A stretch of DNA of 12,785 nucleotides from Bacteroidetes bacterium UBA4408 (GTDB taxonomy: Bacteria > Bacteroidota > Bacteroidia > UBA4408). Within the stretch, counting starts at the first letter, position 1, and each line of letters starts with the position of its first letter. Below are positions 1 to 5,975 of this stretch, in pieces. The stretch spans positions 1 through 12,785 of the forward strand of contig DGQS01000016.1 in the NCBI GenBank assembly GCA_002389785.1, given 5' to 3'. The translations under genes were made by a program, and so were the position numbers. The notes beneath the pieces were generated by a model. It saw nothing but the letters and a program-made list of their open reading frames with translations. It had not been told where the DNA came from and made no database searches.

Positions 1-324
1 CTTACCGGATCAACTGCAGTTGGTGATGGTTTGAAAATTATTTTAGCCGAAAACGTCATCATTAAAATTGCCCTGTTACCGGCTGTTGGTTTTAATAAAA
101 TTTCGATAAAAAACGGCATTTCATTTATTGACGGATACAACTTATCGGGTGTGTATTTTACTTCATACAACGACGATGCGCATGGAGGCGATACCAATGG
201 CGATGGCAACTCCACACTTCCTGCTACCGGCGATTGGTACGGAATACAGGACTTATCGGGCACCCTGGGTACCAACAATAACTGTTACAATTGGAGCAGT
301 ATTTTGTTTGCAACGTATCCTTAA
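1..324 (+). CDS. 3' end of a probable beta-helix / surface-repeat protein (partial)
   Basis: The reading frame is open from base 1 to a TAA at 322-324, so about 107 C-terminal residues are visible and the start lies outside the window. An early TTG at 31 is internal, because the frame continues upstream of it. The fragment has short hydrophobic, strand-like stretches followed by an Asp/Asn/Gly-rich segment (SYNDDAHGGDTNGDGN, then GDWYGI). Segments like this recur in right-handed beta-helix or pectate-lyase-like repeat proteins exported by Bacteroidota. The end is abrupt (WSSILFATYP): I see no Ig-like or secretion-sorting C-terminal domain, so the gene may be truncated. A palindrome begins 18 bp after the stop. 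It converges on the merR-type gene and seems unrelated to it. Family assignment is by motif feel only; enzyme activity cannot be claimed. Confidence 0.55.
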   Translation, partial: LTGSTAVGDGLKIILAENVIIKIALLPAVGFNKISIKNGISFIDGYNLSGVYFTSYNDDAHGGDTNGDGNSTLPATGDWYGIQDLSGTLGTNNNCYNWSSILFATYP

Positions 325-342
325 TCGTGCTGCAGATCTCTT

Positions 343-371
343 ACTCGCGCCAGTCTTCAGAGGGGGCGAGT
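343..371. repeat. Imperfect palindrome (hairpin), copy 1
   Basis: ACTCGCGCC (343-351) pairs with GGGGCGAGT (363-371) with one mismatch, around an 11-nt loop containing TTCAG. It lies between two convergent genes, so it could act as a transcript-end hairpin, but no T-run follows on either strand. A related palindrome with the same ACTCGCGCCA...TTTCAG head occurs at 8487-8516, which marks it as a dispersed intergenic palindromic repeat rather than a one-off terminator. Confidence 0.6.
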
Positions 372-422
372 GAATAGTTTACTCAATAAGTAAAGTAATG
401 CTCCTATTCATTTAAAATTCCT

Positions 423-1304
423 CTAAATCAACTTAAGCAATTCCGGGAATCCTTTGAAAAGGCTGATTGATTCAGGTAGTTTTTTCTTGCGTTCAAATAC
501 TGCTCTTCCCGAAAGTAGAATAGTTTTTTTGGATTTGAGTGAAGCTAAGGTGTTTATGAGCGAATCAAGCAATCCTTTGTGGGGTGGGGTAGTAATTACT
601 GAAAGGAGCAGGTCGGGTTTTACTATTTCGCTTACTCTAACCAAGGTATCGGTTGGTACACTTTGTCCTAAATAAACGGTTTTATAATTGCGCAGCTTCA
701 AGGCATAAGCGTAAAATAATAGACTCAGTTCATGCAATTCATTTTCGGGTAAAAATAATAACACCGTTCCTTTGCTTTTTTTGCTGCTTGGCTTAATACC
801 GTCGATAGCCACAATTATTTTTTGCCTTACAAGGTTGCTCACAAAATGTTCCTGTGCAGGATTGATGCTGCCGGTTTGCCACATAGTACCGATGCGTATA
901 AAGAAAGGAACCACTACCTTTTGTATGCAATCTTCAAAGCCAAAGTTTGAAACGCAGTCTGAAAATGTTTTATCAAAACTCACCTCATTTAAGTCTATCA
1001 TACTCATTATAAACTTATCAATATGCTCTTCATAAGAAGTGGAGGCATTGGTTATTTCCGAAACTTTAGCAGCAATTTGAGCTTCGCTTAAAGCGGCTAT
1101 CTTCGAAATTTTAAAACCGCTTTTGTTGAGCATACTAATGTTTAGGATGCGTTTTAAATCGTTGTTTGTATAAAATCGAATGTTGGTATCGGTGCGCTCG
1201 GGTTCAAATAGCGCATACCTTTTTTCCCAAATGCGAAGTGTATGAGCTTTAATGCCGGATAGTTTTTCTAAATCCTTTATGGAATAATTGGCCGAAAATT
1301 TCAT
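423..1304 (-). CDS. MerR-family regulator with cobalamin-binding (CarH/LitR-like) C-terminal domain
   Basis: A 293-residue predicted cytoplasmic DNA-binding protein. Residues 7-75 are a MerR winged helix (YSIKDLEKLSGIKAHTLRIW, then EKRY and NIRFYTNNDLKRI). Residues ~90-165 form the helical cap of B12-binding regulators and carry the W-x9-EH signature (W142, E152, H153). Residues ~178-293 look like a Rossmann-type B12 domain, with YLGQSVP at 211-217 and LLSGRAV at 263-269. In light-sensing CarH proteins, adenosylcobalamin binding controls oligomerisation and repression. Here the lower-ligand motif reads E189-L-H191-E-L-S194 instead of D/E-x-H-x-x-G, and the residue after W142 is Gln, where CarH has the His that ligates cobalt after light exposure. 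It may therefore bind B12 but respond differently, or sense another signal. The ATG at 1302-1304 fits both the domain start and the promoter box just upstream. The divergent side holds no recognisable target gene, so autoregulation or a distant target is likely. Confidence 0.85.
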   Translation of the reverse strand: MKFSANYSIKDLEKLSGIKAHTLRIWEKRYALFEPERTDTNIRFYTNNDLKRILNISMLNKSGFKISKIAALSEAQIAAKVSEITNASTSYEEHIDKFIMSMIDLNEVSFDKTFSDCVSNFGFEDCIQKVVVPFFIRIGTMWQTGSINPAQEHFVSNLVRQKIIVAIDGIKPSSKKSKGTVLLFLPENELHELSLLFYAYALKLRNYKTVYLGQSVPTDTLVRVSEIVKPDLLLSVITTPPHKGLLDSLINTLASLKSKKTILLSGRAVFERKKKLPESISLFKGFPELLKLI

Positions 1305-1308
1305 TTTG

Positions 1309-1316
1309 CAAAAATA
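1309..1316 (-). promoter_or_regulatory. -7 promoter box for the merR-type gene
   Basis: Read on the minus strand this is TATTTTTG, an exact match to the Bacteroidota -7 consensus TAnnTTTG. It ends 4 bp before the ATG, so the mRNA would be leaderless or nearly so. No good -33 TTG/TTTG is visible at normal spacing. A weak -33 overlapped by the inverted repeat at 1320-1353 would fit a regulator-controlled promoter. Confidence 0.45.
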
Positions 1317-1319
1317 TCA

Positions 1320-1353
1320 TTTGTTTAATAGCTTGCTAGAATTATTAAACAAA
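1320..1353. promoter_or_regulatory. 11-bp perfect inverted repeat, candidate operator of the MerR-type regulator
   Basis: TTTGTTTAATA (1320-1330) is repeated as its exact reverse complement TATTAAACAAA (1343-1353), with a 12-bp spacer. It lies 3 bp upstream of the -7 box, and its spacer covers the region where the -33 element should be. Perfect dyads of this size next to a MerR-type gene are usually the regulator's own binding site. Function is inferred; the symmetry is directly visible. Confidence 0.55.
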
Positions 1354-1604
1354 AAAACTTCCAATATTTTTTTATGCTGATCCGCTTTTATTCTTAGAAT
1401 AAAATCAAAAGCAAAAAATTATGATTTAGCTATGCAGCTCGATTTAGAATTAAAAGATTTAAACCAGAAGGGCCACAAAGAAAAACACATACTAAGTGGA
1501 TTATTAAAAAATAGCTATATAGTTTTGTTTCCCAGAGTATTTATTTAATAGTTTAAAGGAGACTAATTGACACTAATTAGAACATTGAATTTAAATTGAA
1601 TTTT

Positions 1605-1769
1605 GATTCTTTTTGCTTGATCCGCCAGTAGGCTGACAGGTCAAAAAGAATCAACCTGCCTGCCATTACTCAAGCCAAAGTTACGGTAGGCAGGAAAATC
1701 AAGGCTGATGATAAATTGGCTAAAATTTAAATTAATTTTTTGCAGCACAACCCAAGCGCTCGATGATAT
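1605..1769. repeat. ~160-bp structured direct repeat, copy 1
   Basis: It matches 2044-2207 at roughly 85-90% by eye. It contains two consecutive stems. Stem A is a 13-bp arm pair, 1603-1615 with 1642-1654 (core GATTCTTTTTG / CAAAAAGAATC), enclosing a small GCC-AGTA-GGC hairpin. Stem B is CCTGCCTGCC (1655-1664) with GGTAGGCAGG (1685-1694), ten pairs including one G-T, around a 20-nt loop. A less structured tail ends in CCCAAGCGCTCGAT. No coding frame is conserved between the copies. This could be a non-autonomous mobile repeat or a repeat family with a structured transcript. Confidence 0.75.
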
Positions 1770-1810
1770 TCACGTTCAAATAGTTGTATTATATTCTCGC
1801 AGGAGGGGTG

Positions 1811-1850
1811 CCAGCCTACCGTTGTGCAGGCAAGCGAGGCGGCAGGCAGG
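1811..1850 (-). repeat. Inverted partial copy of the repeat's second hairpin
   Basis: The reverse complement reads CCTGCCTGCC, a 20-nt loop, then GGTAGGCTGG. This has the same arms and the same loop length as stem B of the ~160-bp repeats, but in opposite orientation and with a different loop sequence. The stem has one T-T mismatch. The following bases (GCTTTCAC...GCCAGCG, 1850-1867) weakly resemble 2248-2263. Confidence 0.6.
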
Positions 1851-2043
1851 CTTTCACAGTGCCAGCGTTTTAAAATTTATTCATATGTTTATCCGCAATT
1901 GTACCTAAACTTAAAATGATTAAAAAAACATTTATCTCTGTTAGAGATTTATTAATTAGTATTACCTCTGCTAAAATATTCCAAATGAATTGTTCAAAAC
2001 AACCTATCAAGCTATCACAAATCCATTGTCCCTATTGTGTTCC

Positions 2044-2207
2044 CTTTCTTTTTGCTTGATCCGCCAGTAGGCGGACAGGTCAAAAAGAAACAACCTGCCT
2101 GCCATTGCACTGGCCAAAGTTACGGTAGGCAGGAAAATCAAGGCTTATGATAAATTGACTAAAATTTAAATTAAATTTTTCCACGCAACCCAAGCGCTCG
2201 ATTATAT
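2044..2207. repeat. ~160-bp structured direct repeat, copy 2
   Basis: Second copy of the 1605-1769 element in the same orientation. Stem A pairs TTTCTTTTTG (2045-2054) with CAAAAAGAAA (2081-2090) and encloses TCCGCC-AGTA-GGCGGA. Stem B pairs 2094-2103 with 2124-2133. One stem A position changes from A-T in copy 1 (1606/1651) to T-A here (2045/2090), so pairing is kept. The inner hairpin is also a better palindrome here than in copy 1. The tail again ends in CCCAAGCGCTCGAT. Confidence 0.75.
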
Positions 2208-2277
2208 GCTGTTGGCTAACGAAATTCTTTCACTCGCTCGAGGATTGCTTTCACTGGCCGGCGCATAAAAATTAATT

Positions 2278-2310
2278 CCAATTTCTTAACGTCAATTTCT
2301 CATAGGCCGG
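2278..2310. repeat. 33-bp direct repeat, unit 1
   Basis: Identical to 2391-2423 at 30 of 33 positions. The shared core is CTTAACG(T/C)CAATTTC followed by TCATAGGCCGG. The two units lie 113 bp apart in the gene-free stretch before the polysaccharide cluster. Function is unknown; a remnant of a dispersed repeat is the simplest reading. Confidence 0.6.
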
Positions 2311-2390
2311 TCCTTTTAGTATGAATTATAAAATAGTAAGTTAGATAAAAAATTGCTTCATGGGTAATAAAGCGGATAAGCATATTTATT

Positions 2391-2423
2391 CAATTTTCTT
2401 AACGCCAATTTCTCATAGGCCGG
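2391..2423. repeat. 33-bp direct repeat, unit 2
   Basis: Second unit of the repeat at 2278-2310, differing at three positions. Both units end at the same base (GGCCGG), after which the sequences diverge completely, suggesting a defined right boundary. Confidence 0.6.
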
Positions 2424-2550
2424 AAATTATCTTCTAAAAGTAATTAGAGAATAGAATGTATAGATGACTACAACTAATTATTTTGTTTGCATGCTTGCCC
2501 AATTTGCAGGAATTTTCGTCAAACGGAAAAGCAAACCTAGGTTAAAACCT

Positions 2551-2558
2551 TATATTTG
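2551..2558 (+). promoter_or_regulatory. Candidate -7 promoter box of the polysaccharide operon
   Basis: TATATTTG matches TAnnTTTG exactly and lies 73 bp upstream of the first cluster gene, so the leader would be about 65 nt. No clear -33 TTG lies 19-21 bp upstream, which lowers confidence. It is the only good match shortly before a run of four closely spaced genes. Confidence 0.4.
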
Positions 2559-2631
2559 TCAACATGATTGAGGGAAGGACCAAAGCTAAATAGCGCCAAT
2601 AAAGCCACTCACAATTGTTTACAAACTGAAG

Positions 2632-3648
2632 ATGAAAACCAAAGAAACTACTTTTAGCGAAAACGATATTCGACCAAAGGATTTGCTCGAGGGGCAAAAA
2701 ATTGCTGTGATGCAGGATGTGGGAATGCTTTTATCTAACGCCGATAAATTTGTACCTGTAAATTGTCCAGCCTGCAATGCCAACAAGGGCAGCAAGAAAT
2801 ACGAAAAATACAGTTTTACCTATCTCGAATGCAGCGATTGCAAAACAGTGTATACCAGTCCACGCCCAACAGCAGCCTTACTTGGCGAATTTTATTCAAA
2901 TTCAGTCAATTATGCTTATTGGAATAAATATATTTTTCCGGCTTCTGAAAGTACACGGCGTCAAAAAATTGTGGTGCCCCGTGTGGATCGTATTTTAGAC
3001 TATTGTAAAAAATATGCTTCTCCAACCAACTCAATTTTAGAAGTAGGTGCCGGCTTTGGTACTTTTTGTGAGGAAATGGCAAGCCGCAAAGTTTTTAATC
3101 GCATTGTAGCTGTTGAGCCATCACCAACCCTTGCGCAAACTTGCCGCAGTCGGGGTGTTGAAACCATTGAATTACCTATTGAAAAAGTAGCACTCAAGGA
3201 GGACGAAAAATTTGATGTGGTAGTAAATTTTGAAGTGATTGAACATTTATTTTCGCCCCGCGATTTTATTCAGCAATGCAAACGACAAATGAAACCGGGA
3301 GCATTGTTTGTAGTGAGTTGCCCCAATGCACAAGGTTTTGATGTTATTACCTTAAAAGAAAAAAGCAATACCATCGACCACGAACACGTAAATTACTTTA
3401 CTCCGCATTCACTTGATTTATTGTTTAAAGCCAATGGATTTGAAGTATTAGAAGTGCTTACTCCGGGAGTGTTAGATGCCGACATCGTGCGCAACACAAT
3501 TCTAGCAGGTGATTTTAGTGTTGACGATCAACCTTTTTTAAAGCAAGTATTGATTGATGAATGGGAGACTAAAGGCAAGTCTTTTCAAGAATTTTTAACC
3601 ACCAACAAGTTGTCGAGTAACTTGTGGATTATTGCAAAAAATAAATAA
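2632..3648 (+). CDS. Zinc-ribbon class I SAM-dependent methyltransferase
   Basis: A 338-residue probable cytosolic enzyme transferring a methyl group from S-adenosylmethionine, presumably to a sugar or nucleotide sugar. Residues 45-70 form a Cys4 zinc-ribbon-like motif (C45-x2-C48, C67-x2-C70), followed by TSPRPT. The Rossmann methyltransferase core runs from ~130, with motif I at 135-143 (ILEVGAGFG), an acidic residue after strand 2 (VEP, 161-163), NFEVIEHL at 199-206, MKPGALFVVSCPN at 220-232, and the late segment DHEHVNYFTPHSL at 249-261. Methyltransferases with this Zn-ribbon head are common in O-antigen and capsule clusters, where they modify sugars. It opens the plus-strand operon and its stop is 1 bp before the next start codon, so it is probably co-translated with the dioxygenase. 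Whether it methylates C, O or N cannot be told from sequence. Confidence 0.85.
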   Translation: MKTKETTFSENDIRPKDLLEGQKIAVMQDVGMLLSNADKFVPVNCPACNANKGSKKYEKYSFTYLECSDCKTVYTSPRPTAALLGEFYSNSVNYAYWNKYIFPASESTRRQKIVVPRVDRILDYCKKYASPTNSILEVGAGFGTFCEEMASRKVFNRIVAVEPSPTLAQTCRSRGVETIELPIEKVALKEDEKFDVVVNFEVIEHLFSPRDFIQQCKRQMKPGALFVVSCPNAQGFDVITLKEKSNTIDHEHVNYFTPHSLDLLFKANGFEVLEVLTPGVLDADIVRNTILAGDFSVDDQPFLKQVLIDEWETKGKSFQEFLTTNKLSSNLWIIAKNK

Positions 3649-3649
3649 T

Positions 3650-4486
3650 ATGATTACAGCCGAACAAAAAAAGCACTTTAATGAAAAGGGTTATTTGCTT
3701 GTGCCCGGTGTATTATCTGCCGAGCAAGTGGCGCAAATGCGAAAAAGTATTTTGCAAATTTTCGCCAGCGATGAATGGAAAAAATCGCCTTATAATACCG
3801 AACGTGTATTGAGCGATGTATTTCAAACCTTTCCTGAGTTTATTGATTTAACCTTAACCGAAAAAGTGCTGCAGGTTGTTAGCGGATTATTGGGACCCAA
3901 TCCATTGCTAATGCCGGAGTCGTCAATACATTATAAGTTTTACACCGGTTGGCACAAAGACACAACTTCACAAGAAAAGGCCGGACATACTTTTCATCTT
4001 AATGATCATTCATTGATGATTGAAGCAGGCTTTTATTTACAAGATAACAATGAGTATGGAGGAGGATTAACCGTTATGGAAGGTTCGCACCGCACTCCCG
4101 ATTACTTTGTTAATCCTGCAGCTCCTGGGATTGTTGAGCGATTAAAAAACAAACTAGCGACGATTCCGGAACAAAAAAACGAACGCATAAATCCCAATCA
4201 TCACACCTTGGTAGATATACCCTCAAAAGCCGGTGACCTTGTAATTTTTAATTTCAAAACCAATCATCGCGCTACTCGACCTTCGGTGGGTACCATTGAT
4301 CAGGTTCCAAAGGAGATTGAGAAAATTGCTTTCTTCAATGCTTTTAGTATTAATAACGAAACCGGGCATCAGTATGTTGATTATTTAAAATCGCGACCTG
4401 AACCTTTTTACCAAAATTTACCACAACGCATTGTGAGCGAAAAGTTAAAGCAAAAGGCAGCACAGTTGGCATTTACAGCACTTTAA
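3650..4486 (+). CDS. Phytanoyl-CoA dioxygenase (PhyH) family Fe(II)/2-oxoglutarate oxygenase
   Basis: A 278-residue protein. The ATG at 3650 is preferred over one 18 bp upstream inside the previous gene, because it gives the usual PhyH N-terminus (ITAEQKKHFNEKGYLLVPG) and clears the upstream stop by 1 bp. The iron facial triad is visible as H102-x-D104 (WHKDTT) and H206 (NHRATRP); R210 is the likely 2-oxoglutarate-binding Arg. GGGLTVMEGSHRTP at 137-150 and AGDLVIFNF at 194-202 are the usual double-stranded beta-helix segments. PhyH enzymes hydroxylate small molecules with O2 and 2-oxoglutarate. In this cluster a hydroxylation or oxidative trimming of a sugar or lipid-linked intermediate is plausible, but the substrate is unknown. 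The enzyme is complete and all key residues are present. Confidence 0.85.
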   Translation: MITAEQKKHFNEKGYLLVPGVLSAEQVAQMRKSILQIFASDEWKKSPYNTERVLSDVFQTFPEFIDLTLTEKVLQVVSGLLGPNPLLMPESSIHYKFYTGWHKDTTSQEKAGHTFHLNDHSLMIEAGFYLQDNNEYGGGLTVMEGSHRTPDYFVNPAAPGIVERLKNKLATIPEQKNERINPNHHTLVDIPSKAGDLVIFNFKTNHRATRPSVGTIDQVPKEIEKIAFFNAFSINNETGHQYVDYLKSRPEPFYQNLPQRIVSEKLKQKAAQLAFTAL

Positions 4487-4499
4487 TTTTTATATAACC

Positions 4500-5975
4500 T
4501 TGGTAAATTTCAGGCAAATACTTAAGTCAAGTTCGGTATACACCTTGCTGGCTTTTTTGCCAACTGCATCCCGTATTTTATTATTACCTGTTTACCTGCA
4601 TTATCTTGCCCCCGAGGAGTTTGCGATAATCGGATTAAATACCTTGCTTTCGGCTTTGTTGCCTTTGTTCATGACACTGGGCCTGGAATCAGCTTTTGCC
4701 CGTTATTTTTTTGAATATAAAAGCAAGCCGAATCTGTTGAGCAGTTATTTTTCAACTATTTCATTGAGTATATTTTTTATTTCAATTACCATAGCCTGCA
4801 TAGTTATTTTATTTGGGGATATTATTTTTCAACTGGCTTTTAAGAATCCCTATTTTACTTTTTATCCTTTTGGAATTTCAGCGGTTTTGTTTGCAATAGT
4901 TGCTTCGCAAAATTTATTGGTGTATGCTTATTACCGAAATAAACAAGAAGTAAAGTCTTATACCCGATTTGCTTTATCTTTATTTTTAAGTGCCACCATT
5001 GCCGAAGCAATAGCCATAGTGGTGTTTAAAAGCAATGCTGAAGGAGTTATCTGGACCAAGTTAATTGCCACCGCTAGTATTTCTTTATTAGCTTGGATTA
5101 TTTTATTTAGAAAAACGGGTATCAGTTTCGATAAACGTTTTTTACCTGCATCGTTGCGCTATGCATTGCCCATGTTACCCTATTCCTTATCGGCATTAAT
5201 ATTTGCCAGTTTCGATCGCATCATGATTGAGAATCGATTTAACTTAACTTCATTGGCGGTGTATAATTTATCTGCTGCCATTGCCGGTATTACTGATTCT
5301 ATTTTGTTTGCGATACAGAGCGCTACTTATCCAACGGTATATGAGATGCTTAAAAATAATCCGGAAGCTAATAGTGATGAAATAAGCAAAACCTACCGTA
5401 TTATTGGTTTGGCAGTGCTATTAATTATTTGCGGATTAATTGCTGTGAGTCCGTTTGCGGTAATTGGATTTTTAAAACCGGTCTATGTTCAATCGTTAAG
5501 TATATTGCCAATCATGTTGTTGGCTTATTTTTTAAGGTATTTATACATTGTATTTGTTGAGCCTTTGTTTTATTTTAAGGATACACAAAAGTTACCTTGG
5601 TTAACCATTATTGCCGGTGCCACAACCATTATTGGAAATTATATTTTATTACCGGTAGTAGGTTTAATTGGCTCGGCAATTACAATTATTGTAGCACGCT
5701 TGCTCCAGCTTTCACTAACTTTATACTGGTATAAACGTATTTCTAATTTGCGTTTTCGATTGAGTTATTTATATCCGCTCATGGCGTTTTTAGGAGTATT
5801 TATTTTGTTGGCAGGTTTTGTAAACACTGTGTATGCCAATGTTCATTGGTTGGTGTATTTGATAAATGTGGTGCCACTGCTTGTATTGGGATTATTTGTA
5901 GTATTTTATTTATTTGCAGGTAATATAAAATCTCTTATTACGCTTAACTTTAAACCAATCCGGCAGCAACTTTAA
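4500..5975 (+). CDS. Oligosaccharide flippase (Wzx-like, MOP superfamily)
   Basis: A 491-residue, very hydrophobic inner-membrane protein with about 12-14 transmembrane helices. It opens with a conserved-looking N-terminus (SSVYTLLAFLPTASRILLLP, then VYLHYLAPEEFAIIGL, residues ~11-46) typical of polysaccharide-export MOP transporters. The last two helices lie around 425-470, followed by a short basic tail. Such proteins flip undecaprenyl-diphosphate-linked repeat units to the periplasm. No in-frame ATG precedes the homologous start, so TTG at 4500 is the likely start, 13 bp after the dioxygenase stop. Its TAA is immediately followed by the ATG of the next gene, with zero spacing, which implies translational coupling. 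Its presence makes a Wzx/Wzy-type pathway the best reading of the cluster. The function assignment is firm at superfamily level; the substrate is unknown. Confidence 0.88.
   Translation: MVNFRQILKSSSVYTLLAFLPTASRILLLPVYLHYLAPEEFAIIGLNTLLSALLPLFMTLGLESAFARYFFEYKSKPNLLSSYFSTISLSIFFISITIACIVILFGDIIFQLAFKNPYFTFYPFGISAVLFAIVASQNLLVYAYYRNKQEVKSYTRFALSLFLSATIAEAIAIVVFKSNAEGVIWTKLIATASISLLAWIILFRKTGISFDKRFLPASLRYALPMLPYSLSALIFASFDRIMIENRFNLTSLAVYNLSAAIAGITDSILFAIQSATYPTVYEMLKNNPEANSDEISKTYRIIGLAVLLIICGLIAVSPFAVIGFLKPVYVQSLSILPIMLLAYFLRYLYIVFVEPLFYFKDTQKLPWLTIIAGATTIIGNYILLPVVGLIGSAITIIVARLLQLSLTLYWYKRISNLRFRLSYLYPLMAFLGVFILLAGFVNTVYANVHWLVYLINVVPLLVLGLFVVFYLFAGNIKSLITLNFKPIRQQL

Larger units (their letters stand above)
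1354..2631. other. Gene-free, repeat-rich spacer before the polysaccharide cluster
   Basis: About 1.3 kb with no convincing gene on either strand. It holds the two ~160-bp repeats, the inverted hairpin and the 33-bp repeat pair listed separately. The only frames are short: 38 codons from ATG 1432 with no recognisable family, and a 66-codon frame from 1708 that is mostly a translation of repeat sequence. I see no tRNA, transposase fragment or CRISPR. This kind of spacer is typical beside a variable locus. Confidence 0.6.

Noticed and set aside
1432..1548. 38-codon frame from ATG 1432 divergent from the merR-type gene
   Set aside because: No recognisable family, no promoter box at suitable spacing, and short enough to occur by chance in AT-rich DNA. 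Conservation in relatives would be needed to keep it.
1563..1580. CTAATT...AATTAG inverted repeat as a terminator
   Set aside because: Only 6 bp, all but one pair A-T, no T-run after it and no gene upstream that needs it.
1708..1908. 66-codon frame in the repeat region
   Set aside because: Most of it translates the ~160-bp repeat and the inverted hairpin. The Arg/Cys-rich result resembles no protein, and the frame is not shared with the other repeat copy.
1605..2423. CRISPR array in the repeat-rich spacer
   Set aside because: Repeats are long, few and irregularly spaced, with no uniform spacers and no cas genes.
2564..2590. Nine-codon frame in the leader of the polysaccharide operon, as a possible leader peptide
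   Set aside because: Too short to judge, no repeated regulatory codons, and no terminator/antiterminator pair visible in the leader.
2613..2625. TTGTTTAC near the first cluster gene as a half-site of the MerR-type operator
   Set aside because: Shares only TTGTTTA with the dyad at 1320-1353 and lacks the second arm; expected by chance in AT-rich DNA.
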